Assembly (NCBI RefSeq): GCF_014212355.1
Contig: NZ_JACKXD010000007.1
Coordinates: forward strand, 91,494-155,493
Origin: Halobellus ruber
Lineage (GTDB): Archaea; Halobacteriota; Halobacteria; Halobacteriales; Haloferacaceae
Direction of reading: 5' to 3'
Length of the DNA: 64,000 nt
The position numbers and the translations under genes are program-made. The notes beneath the pieces were generated by a model. The model saw only the letters and a program-made list of their open reading frames with translations, was not told the origin of the DNA and ran no database searches. Shown here piece by piece: positions 43,707 through 53,586 of the stretch; position 1 is the first letter of the stretch; each line of letters begins with the position of its first letter.

Positions 43707-46700
43707 TCTCTGACCTCTCCACAGTCGTAGACGACCTAGGTGCCACAGCAGGTGACGAACAGACGATGCAGTGTCGGATTCAGAGCGAACCGCTGCCCGG
43801 CAAGACTTCGGGTACAAAGACGATCTACCGCGTCGACGACCCGTACAATACCCTCTCTAACGACATCTTCCTCTCGTTCTGGACGGAGAAACCGAACACC
43901 CACGAGCGGCTTGAACAGACAGCACCGTACGTGATCTCGACGCTCGGGATCCCGAGTGGCGACGCGCTGGAAACCGGGTCTCACGAGGGAGGTTCTCTCC
44001 AGCGAGGCGAAGAGGTAATCGTGCGTGCGATTCCGAACCGTCGCTCAAGTGACGGCGCGATCTATCTCAACGTGACATCGTTCGTCATCCGATCACCCGA
44101 GAAACTCATAAGTAAGAGCAAACTCCGCACGCAGGACCGCTGCCCGCGGGAGTACTACCTCCGGTATGTCAAGCAGGTGTACCCCGGTAATAAGTTCGAG
44201 ACGAACCCGGGACGGATGGAAAACCGTTTTAGAGGCGACGCGCTGCACACGATCACCGAGACAGCCCTTGAGGATGACCCGGATCGATTCCGGACAAACA
44301 CTTGGGACGAAGCCGGTGTAGAGGAGTTTTGTGAATCGATATTCGAAGACGAGTTCGGGTTCAGACAGGCACTCCTCGTTCTCTCCGGCGTGGGGCTCGA
44401 TGTTAGAGACCAGATCATCGAGGCGGTCACGACGTTGTTCACAGACGCCGAATTCTGTGAGCGGATCAGCGAGGCCGACACGATCGAGGTCGAGCAATTC
44501 CTCTCGAACGAGTTCGGGTACGCGGGACGGGTCGATGTCATCCTCGACGGGACGCCTCTGGACCTCAAGACGACACGAAACCCGAGCGCGGACCTGATTG
44601 AGCGACACGGCCGCCAGATCAAACTGTACCTGTTCGCGCTCCTGCTCGAACGGATCCAGGCCGGCGCGTCTTTCCGTGATGCAGTCGCCACCGGGCAAAC
44701 GGGGACGCTAGTCTACCCGAACACGCCGGGCGAAGGCGTTCGAGTTGAGGACATCGAACTCACTATGGCCGATGTCGAGGCGTTCATCGAAACCCGGAAC
44801 GCCGTGATCGAGACTGGCGAAGCGTATGCACCACCGTCACCATACAACCGTGATTGCGAAGGGTGTGCGTTCGCCAACGAGGAGTGGATATCCGGCCCCT
44901 CGGATACTCTCCCGCCGGCATGTACATACCACTGCCAGAACGAACGTCGGTGGCCCTGCTACGAGACTGACGGTGGGGGGTTGACCTCGCAATGTTCCCT
45001 GTTCGACACCTGCGACCAGCGAACCCAGTACCGTGAGCCCGATACGATTGACCACTACGAGAGCGTCCGAGCGGCGTTCCGCGAGGAGGAATCAGCGAGA
45101 AAGACTGCCCGGCGCGTCGTCGATAAACTCGACGACGATGTCTTGACCGACTCTGGCTACCTGCTAACCGATCTCTCGTGTGTCGGGGCGACGGCCGCGG
45201 GGACGATCATCCGCTTTGTGACGCCAGATCCGGTCGTACCGGCGTTCGACCCCGGTGATGTCGTTGAGCTTACGATCCCGTCACAGGACTCAGGCGGACG
45301 AGCGGTCTACTATGGGGCCGAAGACGACGAGTATCTGTTCAGTCCACTGGACCGGAGTCTGGGTCTCAGTGACTTCTTAACGAGTGATGCCCCAGCACAG
45401 GCGCTCTACACCTTTAGCGTCGAATCTGTCCAGGATCGCTACCTCCCCTACCTCGACTTCGCACAGCGTCGTAACGGCGGCGATCCGACCCATCAGACTC
45501 GCTCCGATGGTGCCGATAGCTCCGTTCCGGAAACGATCGCCCCCCAAGCCGTTCCTACGTATCTCGATCACGAGCAGGTACTCGTCGACGTACCCGTTCG
45601 GACAGACCGTAGATCGACGATAGCGGATATGATCGAAGCGATTGTGACGGCAGACTACCCGACACTAAACGAGTCAACCGGCACAATCCCATCAGCAGAC
45701 TGCCGCACGCTCGTTCTCTGTACCCGTCCGGACCTCGCTGAGGCGGCCCTCCAAGGCCAACCCGTGGGCAACCACTACCGACTCGACGGTACTGGTGGAA
45801 ACGACGCGATCCAGAACACCGATGGCTACCACGAGATCCAGTCTCGGCTCAAGGACGCACGCTCGCTGGTTTCGACGGTTCAGCAGGCAACGAGTAAAAA
45901 CGGGCCGGGGGGAATCCGAGAGTTCTTCCACAAACTGCCGACCGTGCCGTTCATCGACCGCAATCACACCGAGAGCTTCTTCGACGCGGTGGTGCTTCTT
46001 GGTGCCGAGCGACTGACCGAACCTGAGTACGACTTCCTGGCTGACATCGCTGACCGGGTTGTCGCCGTCGGCGACAGCCGACGAGCAGGACCCAAACTAC
46101 TCAGCCAGTCCGCTACGGAAGCGAGCCTTGACACTCACTTCGAAACGACTTTCGAACGGTACCGCTCGTTCCCGACGAGCGACGCAGTGAGTCTCCAAGT
46201 GCACGGCGAGGCGCCGCCGGCACTTCAGCGGTTCTATCAAGAGGGACCGTGGGAGTCGATCGACGGCGACCTGACGTTTCTGAACGTCCAGGGTGACGAG
46301 GAGACAGCCGTCGAAGATGTCACGCTGGAATCGACAGTCCCAGCGGCTGCTGGGACGGCCCAGCGGTTGGTATTCGACGTTACCGACACGCCCCTCTCGC
46401 CGATGGCGGCGAATGAATTGTTCGAGCATCGAATCGAACTCGATGCGACCCTGCTCCGACCAGATTCGATCGTCGTGCTCGACGATGAAAGTCTCTACCT
46501 GCGATCGAAAGAGCCGATCGAGGGCTCCGGAGCGTCTCACCACCAAGTTGTCATTCAGACTAGTGCTGCAGAACTTCCGCAGTTCAACCGGGCACTGCTT
46601 TCGAACCGGATCGCCGAGCAAATCGTCGCCGAACTTGTTGTACAGGAAGAACCCGATATCGTCGTGACTCCGTTCGAACGCCACGCGACGGGCATCAAGC

Positions 46701-46963
46701 GACAACTCGCGGAGCGCGACTGCGCGGTCCCCGTCGAACGGCCGGAGTCGCTAACTGGATCGATTGCCGGTCACGCTGTCGTGAGTTTCGGCACGGCCAA
46801 CGAGACCGGGATCGTCCGTCCGCCGCTGGACCAACCATCAGTGGTCTACGGCCTGCTCTCCAGCGGTTGTGACATCACGTTCGTCGGGAACCAGGGGACA
46901 CTCGAGTCGAAGGACGTCTTCGCACGCCTCATCGAGGATTCGTCATCGTACCAGCAATCCTGA
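43703..46963 (+). CDS. Cas4/Dna2-like nuclease fused to an ATPase-dead helicase-like domain
   Basis: A 1086-residue protein. The N-terminal PD-(D/E)XK nuclease (about 145-430) is complete: GDALHTITE (His), GYAGRVDVIL (Asp), TPLDLKTTRN (DxK), HGRQIKLY (QxxxY), and Cys at RCPREYY plus CEGC...C for an iron-sulfur cluster, as in Cas4/AddB/Dna2. The C-terminal half (about 620-1080) follows the Upf1/Dna2 helicase pattern (STIADMIEAIV, VVAVGDSRRAGP, VVTPFERHATGI), but the motif I GxGKT is replaced by PVRTDRR and motif II DEAS by LGAER. So ATP hydrolysis looks lost. It ends the four-gene operon and is the probable effector nuclease. Confidence 0.82.
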   Translation: MISDLSTVVDDLGATAGDEQTMQCRIQSEPLPGKTSGTKTIYRVDDPYNTLSNDIFLSFWTEKPNTHERLEQTAPYVISTLGIPSGDALETGSHEGGSLQRGEEVIVRAIPNRRSSDGAIYLNVTSFVIRSPEKLISKSKLRTQDRCPREYYLRYVKQVYPGNKFETNPGRMENRFRGDALHTITETALEDDPDRFRTNTWDEAGVEEFCESIFEDEFGFRQALLVLSGVGLDVRDQIIEAVTTLFTDAEFCERISEADTIEVEQFLSNEFGYAGRVDVILDGTPLDLKTTRNPSADLIERHGRQIKLYLFALLLERIQAGASFRDAVATGQTGTLVYPNTPGEGVRVEDIELTMADVEAFIETRNAVIETGEAYAPPSPYNRDCEGCAFANEEWISGPSDTLPPACTYHCQNERRWPCYETDGGGLTSQCSLFDTCDQRTQYREPDTIDHYESVRAAFREEESARKTARRVVDKLDDDVLTDSGYLLTDLSCVGATAAGTIIRFVTPDPVVPAFDPGDVVELTIPSQDSGGRAVYYGAEDDEYLFSPLDRSLGLSDFLTSDAPAQALYTFSVESVQDRYLPYLDFAQRRNGGDPTHQTRSDGADSSVPETIAPQAVPTYLDHEQVLVDVPVRTDRRSTIADMIEAIVTADYPTLNESTGTIPSADCRTLVLCTRPDLAEAALQGQPVGNHYRLDGTGGNDAIQNTDGYHEIQSRLKDARSLVSTVQQATSKNGPGGIREFFHKLPTVPFIDRNHTESFFDAVVLLGAERLTEPEYDFLADIADRVVAVGDSRRAGPKLLSQSATEASLDTHFETTFERYRSFPTSDAVSLQVHGEAPPALQRFYQEGPWESIDGDLTFLNVQGDEETAVEDVTLESTVPAAAGTAQRLVFDVTDTPLSPMAANELFEHRIELDATLLRPDSIVVLDDESLYLRSKEPIEGSGASHHQVVIQTSAAELPQFNRALLSNRIAEQIVAELVVQEEPDIVVTPFERHATGIKRQLAERDCAVPVERPESLTGSIAGHAVVSFGTANETGIVRPPLDQPSVVYGLLSSGCDITFVGNQGTLESKDVFARLIEDSSSYQQS

Positions 46964-47183
46964 GACTGTATCATAGTTATTTTGCCGTGTTGAATAGCGG
47001 CCTCGGAGCCACGCTAAGACGATCCCAACCGTGAGGCCACCGGCCTCAATCACTAATAAGCCGGCTTGAGTCCAAACCCCCTCAGCCAACACTGCTTTTC
47101 AACAGGGTACTTCGCTCCCGGGCTGTTTTACCCACGGACAGTCTGACACGTTGAGGAACTCAACGAGGTCGTCTTATCGGGAA
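46964..47183. other. spacer between convergent operons
   Basis: Holds the inverted-repeat copy at 46978-46997 and no gene. A second related fragment (TTTTCAACAGGG) lies near 47096-47107, suggesting an IS or MITE remnant. Confidence 0.45.
46978..46997 (+). repeat. 20-bp repeat matching 63120-63139 in reverse
   Basis: TATTTTGCCGTGTTGAATAG; the reverse strand at 63120-63139 reads TATTTTGCCGTATTGAATAG, 19 of 20 the same. Both are near a GCTAAGACG string. Likely ends of an insertion element. Confidence 0.6.
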
Positions 47184-49025
47184 CTAATCGTGCTTTGTTA
47201 CACAGTCAGGGAGTCCGACAACCTCAACCGCTTCAACATCAGGGGCTTTGACAACGGCCTGCCCCTTTCGGAATTTCGGGATGTCACGCTTGAATCCCCG
47301 GGGAATCGAGGGGACTTTTTCAATAACTTCCTCCCGCAATCCGAGGAAGATGTTCGTGTTGATTTGCTTCAAGATGTCATCGTCGATGTCTTCCGGGTTT
47401 TGCGTGATCATCATCAGCCCTAGCTTGTCCTTGCGGCCCTGCTTGACGGCTTCTCGCGCACGCCGCACAATGTACTGCTCACGAAGGGACTCGGGAGATG
47501 AGAAGTAGTTGTGTGCCTCGTCGACGGCGACAAGCATTGGGGTGTTCTTGATCTGGTCGACCACGTGGTGGTCGTCGATTTTGTTCTCGATGATGTACGA
47601 GAGGATCGAGAGCACGGTCAGGTGTTCTTTCGCACCGCGAAGGTGGCTCGTGGGAATCACGGTTACCTGGCCCCCGCGGAACATATCGTTAGCCAGGTCT
47701 GTAAGCGACGACATCCCGTGGTCGAACACGTTCTCGAACGTCGGGTCCTTGATTCGGCGAATCATCGCTGACCAGGTCTGACTCGCGATCTCACTGTCGT
47801 CTTGGAGTTCCTCGCTCGTTTGAACATAGGAGCGGAAGTCGCTGTACGTCGGTGCCTTCCCATCTGCGTCGGCAGCGTCGAAGTACGAGTCGAGGGCCAT
47901 CTCCAGAGCGCTACGAATGGTCTCACGCGGCTGGTACGGCATCAACAGCTGCGGACGCGATCGGACGAGTTCGAAGGGGATACCGAACGGTTGCTGCGTA
48001 CCGGTTCCTGGGTTCGGCACGTTCCCGACGCTCGGGACAAACACTTCGAGATCGCTGATGCCACCGACCTTGATCCCCTGCCGACGGAGCTTCTGCTTGG
48101 TTTCCTCGTCGAGTTCGGGATCCTCGCCCATCTGCCAGTATTCGTTCTCGGGGTCGATGATCACGGTGTTCAGCCGGCCCTGTAATTGCTCGCCCGATTC
48201 GTGGTGTTCGATAGGATAACGCTGCCCGTCGACGAACTGGCGCAGCAGATTCTTCGTGAAGTGCGTCTTTCCTTTCCCGGTAGAGCCGGCGACGAGAGAG
48301 TGTCTGAAAATCGCTGGTTCACCAGGCTCTGGTTCTCCCGTCTCTGGATCGATTCCCGGGTTCGACAAATAGTACGGGAACTTGTCGTCGTCGATGATCA
48401 TCTCTTCGCCGCCAACCGAGAGGTAGCCACAGAACGGTCCCTCGTCGGGAATACTCAGTCCGGTTCGAAGGTACTCGTCATCACGTGAGAGGCTCACCGG
48501 TGTGTTTGGCTTCGGAATCCGATTCACGATTCCTCTATCCAAGTTTCCGTCCTGTGTCGGACTGAGGATCGCAATCGGATCGAGGGACGCAACTAGAACG
48601 AACTCTGACTCGTCGAGATCCTGATGCCGGCTAATGTGGTTGTGCGTGTCTGATTTGTCATCGAGGTCGGTGTAAGGTTCGTAGCGAAGCTTGTCCGTGA
48701 CCGCAAAGAGTTCGTCGTTACTGTTCGGGTATGGAATTTGGACGTAATCTCCCACGCGAACCTCGTCACGCTCGGTGGTGGTGACGAACGCGTTGACGTT
48801 GTACTCGTCGCGACCGATCATAATCTCCTCGCTTGCGAGGACGTGGCCGATTTCGCCCTCGGCGAGATCGCCGTCGGCGCTTGGCACCGACGTCTCGGGA
48901 ACGCCGCCGGTGGTGCTGGATTCGTCGGATCCACTCGGCGACTCGTCAGTAGCCGCGGTTGAGCCGTCGCCGTCGTCTTCGAGGGTCGGGTCTTCGTTCA
49001 GGAGGTCGTCGATGTCCTCAGTCAT
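47184..49025 (-). CDS. herA: HerA-type hexameric DNA-pumping ATPase
   Basis: A 613-residue HerA/FtsK-superfamily ATPase. After an acidic N terminus comes the HAS-barrel (about 55-150), then Walker A AGSTGKGKTHFTKNLL (about 238-253), Walker B MLVAVDEAHNYFSS, and an arginine-finger region QGRKDKLGLMMITQNPEDI. With NurA it forms the end-resection motor-nuclease that works with Mre11-Rad50. Its start overlaps the nurA stop; it is the last gene of the operon. Confidence 0.92.
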   Translation of the reverse strand: MTEDIDDLLNEDPTLEDDGDGSTAATDESPSGSDESSTTGGVPETSVPSADGDLAEGEIGHVLASEEIMIGRDEYNVNAFVTTTERDEVRVGDYVQIPYPNSNDELFAVTDKLRYEPYTDLDDKSDTHNHISRHQDLDESEFVLVASLDPIAILSPTQDGNLDRGIVNRIPKPNTPVSLSRDDEYLRTGLSIPDEGPFCGYLSVGGEEMIIDDDKFPYYLSNPGIDPETGEPEPGEPAIFRHSLVAGSTGKGKTHFTKNLLRQFVDGQRYPIEHHESGEQLQGRLNTVIIDPENEYWQMGEDPELDEETKQKLRRQGIKVGGISDLEVFVPSVGNVPNPGTGTQQPFGIPFELVRSRPQLLMPYQPRETIRSALEMALDSYFDAADADGKAPTYSDFRSYVQTSEELQDDSEIASQTWSAMIRRIKDPTFENVFDHGMSSLTDLANDMFRGGQVTVIPTSHLRGAKEHLTVLSILSYIIENKIDDHHVVDQIKNTPMLVAVDEAHNYFSSPESLREQYIVRRAREAVKQGRKDKLGLMMITQNPEDIDDDILKQINTNIFLGLREEVIEKVPSIPRGFKRDIPKFRKGQAVVKAPDVEAVEVVGLPDCVTKHD

Positions 49026-50302
49026 AGTCCAGAGTCAACGTCTTCGATGTCGCTCCAGCGGCCGTCCCAATTGTGGTCGAAGGACGCTTCGCTCGAGCGG
49101 ATCATATTCCGAATTGTTTCGCGGTTTTCGCTGGTGATGCGGGCGATACGGTCGGCGCGGCCGACGGCACCGGGGACGTCCTGCTTCTGCGCGATCTCCT
49201 TGAGGGTCTTGTACTGGACGGCCCTCCGTCGATCCTCTTCTCTGACCATCAGATACGGGGCCTCGACACGCAGGACGTCACCCGTCTTTGGGAGTCGGAC
49301 GTAGAAGAACGCCCGTTGGTAATCACTCGCACCGCCGTGCGAAAGTCTGGACTCAATACTACTGAGCAGGTCGAACGACTGGTTTCGAAGGGGAAGTTCT
49401 TCCTGTACAAACCAGGAGGTATACGTCAAGTGGTCGAGGCTGCTATCTCGCAACACTTCGCCTGTGAACTGATGATCGCGTGTCCAGGGAACGTCGATAC
49501 GTACACCGTCGTCGCCGGTGAGATTGTGGCGCGAGATTTTCTCATCGAGGGCCGTGAGGAGCTCGTCCATCGTCGACGTCTTTACGACGCCGACGACGGG
49601 CAGGTCTTTCTCGAACTGCTTGTCGACGAAGTCAGCATAGTTCCCGAGGATTCGGCGGGGGATCTCCCACGCTCCTGCGGGGGTCGACCGACCGAGTTCG
49701 TCTAACAGGAGCCAGTAGACAACCCCCAGTGGATAGACTGCGCCGTCGATGAAGCAGACGCCGTCGATGCTGTCTGTGTTATCAACGAGGTGTTCGCTTT
49801 CGGCCAAATGCTGTGCGGCAGTTGCGACATCCTTCGACAGGTTTCGTGAGCGACCGACGTCCGGGAACCGGATAACCTCTCCTTCCACGTCCCCTTCGAC
49901 GGCGTCAGTATTGTGAAGTGTGCTGTCGCTGTCAGCGAAGTGTACGACCGTCTTGACAGTCCCACCTTCTTCGATCGCGTGGTTTGCCCCCTGTCCGATG
50001 ACCCCGATCTTTGCGTAGGCTGTGTCGACGATCAGCCCGTCGTTGAACTCAATCGGCTGGGTGGTACTTGCGTCGAGACCATAGGTTGGTTGTTCCCACG
50101 GGTCCTCGGTCCACGTTCCCAGTTCGCTGAGCCGCGTCTTCTGATAGCTTGGCTGCTCAAGTGCCTCGACTGATCCACCAGAGTGGCTGAGATAGCCGAA
50201 GAGTTCTCTGGCATACGCGGCCTGTTCATCCTGTTCACGCGGAACGTTCGCGTCGATGTGGTCGAACAGACTACGAACGACAGAGAGTGCGTTTGACTCC
50301 AT
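49022..50302 (-). CDS. nurA: NurA-domain nuclease
   Basis: A 426-residue NurA nuclease. The catalytic Asp-bearing strands are in TYGLDASTTQPIEFNDGLIVDTAYAKIGV (about 75-105) with a second acidic site near VCFIDGAVYPLGV (about 195-207); the RNase H-like core is as in archaeal NurA. Together with HerA it degrades 5' ends at breaks. Both ends overlap neighbours by 1-4 bases. Confidence 0.88.
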   Translation of the reverse strand: MESNALSVVRSLFDHIDANVPREQDEQAAYARELFGYLSHSGGSVEALEQPSYQKTRLSELGTWTEDPWEQPTYGLDASTTQPIEFNDGLIVDTAYAKIGVIGQGANHAIEEGGTVKTVVHFADSDSTLHNTDAVEGDVEGEVIRFPDVGRSRNLSKDVATAAQHLAESEHLVDNTDSIDGVCFIDGAVYPLGVVYWLLLDELGRSTPAGAWEIPRRILGNYADFVDKQFEKDLPVVGVVKTSTMDELLTALDEKISRHNLTGDDGVRIDVPWTRDHQFTGEVLRDSSLDHLTYTSWFVQEELPLRNQSFDLLSSIESRLSHGGASDYQRAFFYVRLPKTGDVLRVEAPYLMVREEDRRRAVQYKTLKEIAQKQDVPGAVGRADRIARITSENRETIRNMIRSSEASFDHNWDGRWSDIEDVDSGL

Positions 50303-53300
50303 CAGTCGTCCCCTATCGCGGCTTCGTCACCACCAGCGGCTCGCATCTCGACCTGGCTGGTGTTGGTTTCCTCGTCGATAGTGATTCTGCATTCGTGGTC
50401 GGCGCCGTGAATCAGGCTTTCCTCGTGGCTGACGACGATGACCTGTGGGACGTCCCAGCTCTTGATCGTATTGAGCATCTCCTCGAGTTGACCGACGTGG
50501 CCCTCGTCGAGGAAGGTGGTTGGTTCGTCGAGGATGAAGGGAGGGAGTTTCCCGCGGTCGCCGCCCTCAAGCTCGGCGATTAGACGGTAGATCCCGGCTC
50601 GAAGGGCGAGATTGACGATCGCTCTCTCGCCACCACTAGCGTTACTGGGGTCCTCCAGGTCTCCATCGTTGCGAAGTAGCTTCAAGTCGTACTGTAAGTC
50701 GCCCTTGTTTTCCACCTCGCGGATGACGACCTGCTGGTAGCTGCTGTTCTTGTAGACTTCGTCGAAGATTTCGTTCGTGTACTCTCGCAGATACCCGAGA
50801 TACTGCTCGCGAAGTTCCGACTTGGAACCCCGGTACGCAGCCAGCATCGTATCGATCTCGCCGATGACCGCGTCTGCCCACTGGTACTGGCGTTCGTAGC
50901 GATCAATGTCTTCCTTCAGCTCACGCAGGCTATCCAGGTCCTTCTCCAACGATATGCGCTCGTCGCGGAGGTTATGAATTTCCGATTCGTAGTCTTCGAC
51001 CTCCTCTTCTAGTTCCTCGATACGTTCCTCGAGTTTGTCGCGGTCGTCTCGCAGACTATCGACGTCGGTGTCGCCCAGTTCTTCCTCAAGAGCCTCTTTT
51101 TCACTCTCCAGAGTGCTGATACGCTGGTTCAGGTCCTGTATTCGCTCGTCACAGTTGGCAACAGTTAGCTCGTGCCGATCGATGGCGTTCTGGAGGTCGT
51201 CGATCTCATCGTACTTGTCTTGGGCGTCACCGACGTGCGACCGAGTCTCCTCAATCTCGTCGACGCGTTCCTCGGCCTCCGCAAGTGCCGCCTCTTTTTC
51301 CGCAACTGTCTCCTCTTGTGATTCTATCTTAGACTCCAAGTCGTTAATCGTCTCTTGAGCGTCCCGGATTTGTTCTTCGAGATCACCGATGTCCTCTTCT
51401 AGATCTTCGACTGCTTCTTGGAGCGTTTCGACCGTGTCTCGTTGCTCTTCGACCTCGCTGAACGCATCGAGGACCGTCTCGCCAGCGGCAACCTCTGCTT
51501 CGAATTCTTCGACCTGCCCACTCAGTTCAGACTCCTCTTCCTCAAGCGACTCAATCTTGTCTTCCAACTCAGAAATCTGGCTCTCCAGTTCGCTGATGTC
51601 GGACTCTAACTCATCAACACGTTCCTCGGCGTCGTCTACCTCGCCCTGTTTGTCGTCCCGAGCGCTTCGCTTCTCCTTGAGTACCTCGTCGCGATAGTTT
51701 ATGATGTCACGAACGTCGTCGAGGAGGTTGCCGAGGGCCGTGCGCTCGGCCTCGAGGTCGGCTTTTTGATCGCGCTTCTCGTCGAGTTCCTCCCGGACTT
51801 GAGCCAGTTCGTCCTCATAGTCTCCGATTTCGTCTTCGACATAGGACTCGTCGACCTCCTGACCACATTTGGGGCACTTGTCTTGATCGCTGAGATTCTG
51901 TACTTCCTCGATGTCTTCCTGGAGTTGCTCTTCCCGGGTTTCCAACCCAGCAATCGATTCACTAACCGACTCGATTTCGGACGCCAGTTCGTCCTGTCTC
52001 CCCGGAATACGTTCGTCCCGAACCTCGGCCAGACTATCCACGGGAATCTCCGCTTCGAGAGAGTCACCCTCCTGCTGAAGGTCTTCAACGCGGCTGTTGA
52101 ACTCTTCCTTTGCCGTCTCAACCTCGGACTCCAACTCCTCTAGCGCCTGCTCACGCGAATCCCGCTCATCACGTGCTGTTTCCAGGTCAGACTGGGTCTC
52201 CTGGAGAGCCCCCTCTTTGTCCTCTAGGTCGTCTCGCTTTTGTTCGAGTTCTGTCCGGACTCTGGTGAGGTCTTTGTCAGCTTCCTCGCGTTCGTTATCG
52301 AGTTCGTCGACGCGTACTTCAACCTCTTCGCGCACGCTCTCATCGATCGCGTCGGCCGGTGTTTCGGGGAGGAAGTCTGCTGCTTTTTTATCGCGTGCAT
52401 TAACACGGCGCTGCAACTCGTCTTCCTCGTCAGATAGCTCCTCCTGCTTTTTTTCAAGCGTTGCTTCCTCTTCAGCGAGTTCCCGCTCAACCGACTCTAA
52501 CTCGCCTTTTTCATCTTTGAGGTCGTCTTCGAGATCCTGGAGGTTGTCACGAGCCGTCTCTAATTCACTGTCGCACTTCGTGCGGTCCTGTTGCGCGTCA
52601 GTATACTCCTTTTGAACGGACTCGGCAGCGTCCTCGACGGTAGCCGCTGTACTCAAGTCGTACTCAACGGCTTCGTCCAAGTCGATGATTTCCTCTTCCA
52701 GTTCCTCAATATCGGCGCGGCTGGCCTCGATGGCGTCTTGGGCATCTTGTTTCTCCTGCCGTTTCTCAGCCCGGGAACTCTCAGCGTCCTCGATCTGGGA
52801 CTTCTTCTCTTCCTTCTTTTCCAGTGTCTCCTCGTACGAGTCGATTTTCCCCTCAAGCTCGCTTCGTCGGTCATCCAGTTTGTGGATGAACTCCTCCACC
52901 TCTTCTTTCTCGTCCTCTCTCTCCTGAAGCTCGTTAGTGAGGTCGCTAATATCAGCCTCGAACTGGGACTCGTCGCGATCGTACTTTTTTTCGAGTTGCT
53001 CTTCGGCTTTCTCGCGATAGTTCTCGTTATCGCGTCGAATGCGCTTCGCCCCGCGTTTCGCCCCCTCCATCTTCGTGACGTACTCATCGATTACGTCGAG
53101 GTTGAGGAGACTGTCAATCAGTTCAGTCCGGGTATCGGCATCGATGAGCCGGTTGATTTCTCCTTGGCGGACGTAGACGCTGGCCGAGAAGTCGTCCTTG
53201 TCCATACCGAGGATCTTCTGAATCTCGTCTTTGACATTACTGACCTGACTCACCGGCTCGGAAAGCGCAGGGGACGTGAGCGTCGCAGACGGGCCTGTGC

Positions 53301-53586
53301 TCGTTGTATAGAACGTCCATTCGACCGTGTAGTCTACCCCGTTGATCTCGAACACTAGTTCGATGTGGGCTTTGTCCTCGTCGCGGCGAACCAAGTCGTC
53401 GAGGTTGAAACTCTGGTTGCCGGCGCTGGTGATGTCGGACAGAAACAGTCCACCGAAGATTCCCATCAGGAGTGATGTCTTCCCAGCGCCGTTTTCACCG
53501 TGAACAAGGATCGTTCCTTCCGGGAATTCGACCGTCTGATCCTCGTAGCTGCGAATGTTCTGGAGAGTCAGCTCTTTGATTTTCAT
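50302..53586 (-). CDS. rad50: Rad50 ATPase
   Basis: A 1094-residue SMC-family protein. N-terminal Walker A HGENGAGKTSLL (about 31-42), two long heptad coiled coils very rich in Glu and Asp, a zinc hook CPKCGQEV at the apex (about 568-575), and C-terminal signature NASGGERA followed by Walker B FILDEPTTFLDE. It dimerises through the hook and opens DNA ends for Mre11. Gene overlaps both neighbours by 1-4 bases. The many serine-rich frames on the opposite strand are shadows of the coiled coil. Confidence 0.93.
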   Translation of the reverse strand: MKIKELTLQNIRSYEDQTVEFPEGTILVHGENGAGKTSLLMGIFGGLFLSDITSAGNQSFNLDDLVRRDEDKAHIELVFEINGVDYTVEWTFYTTSTGPSATLTSPALSEPVSQVSNVKDEIQKILGMDKDDFSASVYVRQGEINRLIDADTRTELIDSLLNLDVIDEYVTKMEGAKRGAKRIRRDNENYREKAEEQLEKKYDRDESQFEADISDLTNELQEREDEKEEVEEFIHKLDDRRSELEGKIDSYEETLEKKEEKKSQIEDAESSRAEKRQEKQDAQDAIEASRADIEELEEEIIDLDEAVEYDLSTAATVEDAAESVQKEYTDAQQDRTKCDSELETARDNLQDLEDDLKDEKGELESVERELAEEEATLEKKQEELSDEEDELQRRVNARDKKAADFLPETPADAIDESVREEVEVRVDELDNEREEADKDLTRVRTELEQKRDDLEDKEGALQETQSDLETARDERDSREQALEELESEVETAKEEFNSRVEDLQQEGDSLEAEIPVDSLAEVRDERIPGRQDELASEIESVSESIAGLETREEQLQEDIEEVQNLSDQDKCPKCGQEVDESYVEDEIGDYEDELAQVREELDEKRDQKADLEAERTALGNLLDDVRDIINYRDEVLKEKRSARDDKQGEVDDAEERVDELESDISELESQISELEDKIESLEEEESELSGQVEEFEAEVAAGETVLDAFSEVEEQRDTVETLQEAVEDLEEDIGDLEEQIRDAQETINDLESKIESQEETVAEKEAALAEAEERVDEIEETRSHVGDAQDKYDEIDDLQNAIDRHELTVANCDERIQDLNQRISTLESEKEALEEELGDTDVDSLRDDRDKLEERIEELEEEVEDYESEIHNLRDERISLEKDLDSLRELKEDIDRYERQYQWADAVIGEIDTMLAAYRGSKSELREQYLGYLREYTNEIFDEVYKNSSYQQVVIREVENKGDLQYDLKLLRNDGDLEDPSNASGGERAIVNLALRAGIYRLIAELEGGDRGKLPPFILDEPTTFLDEGHVGQLEEMLNTIKSWDVPQVIVVSHEESLIHGADHECRITIDEETNTSQVEMRAAGGDEAAIGDD

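Noticed and set aside
50302..53586. long Ser-rich or Leu-rich frames on the plus strand across rad50
   Set aside because: They are antisense shadows of Glu/Asp-rich coiled coil (GAG/GAC read backwards gives CTC/GTC).
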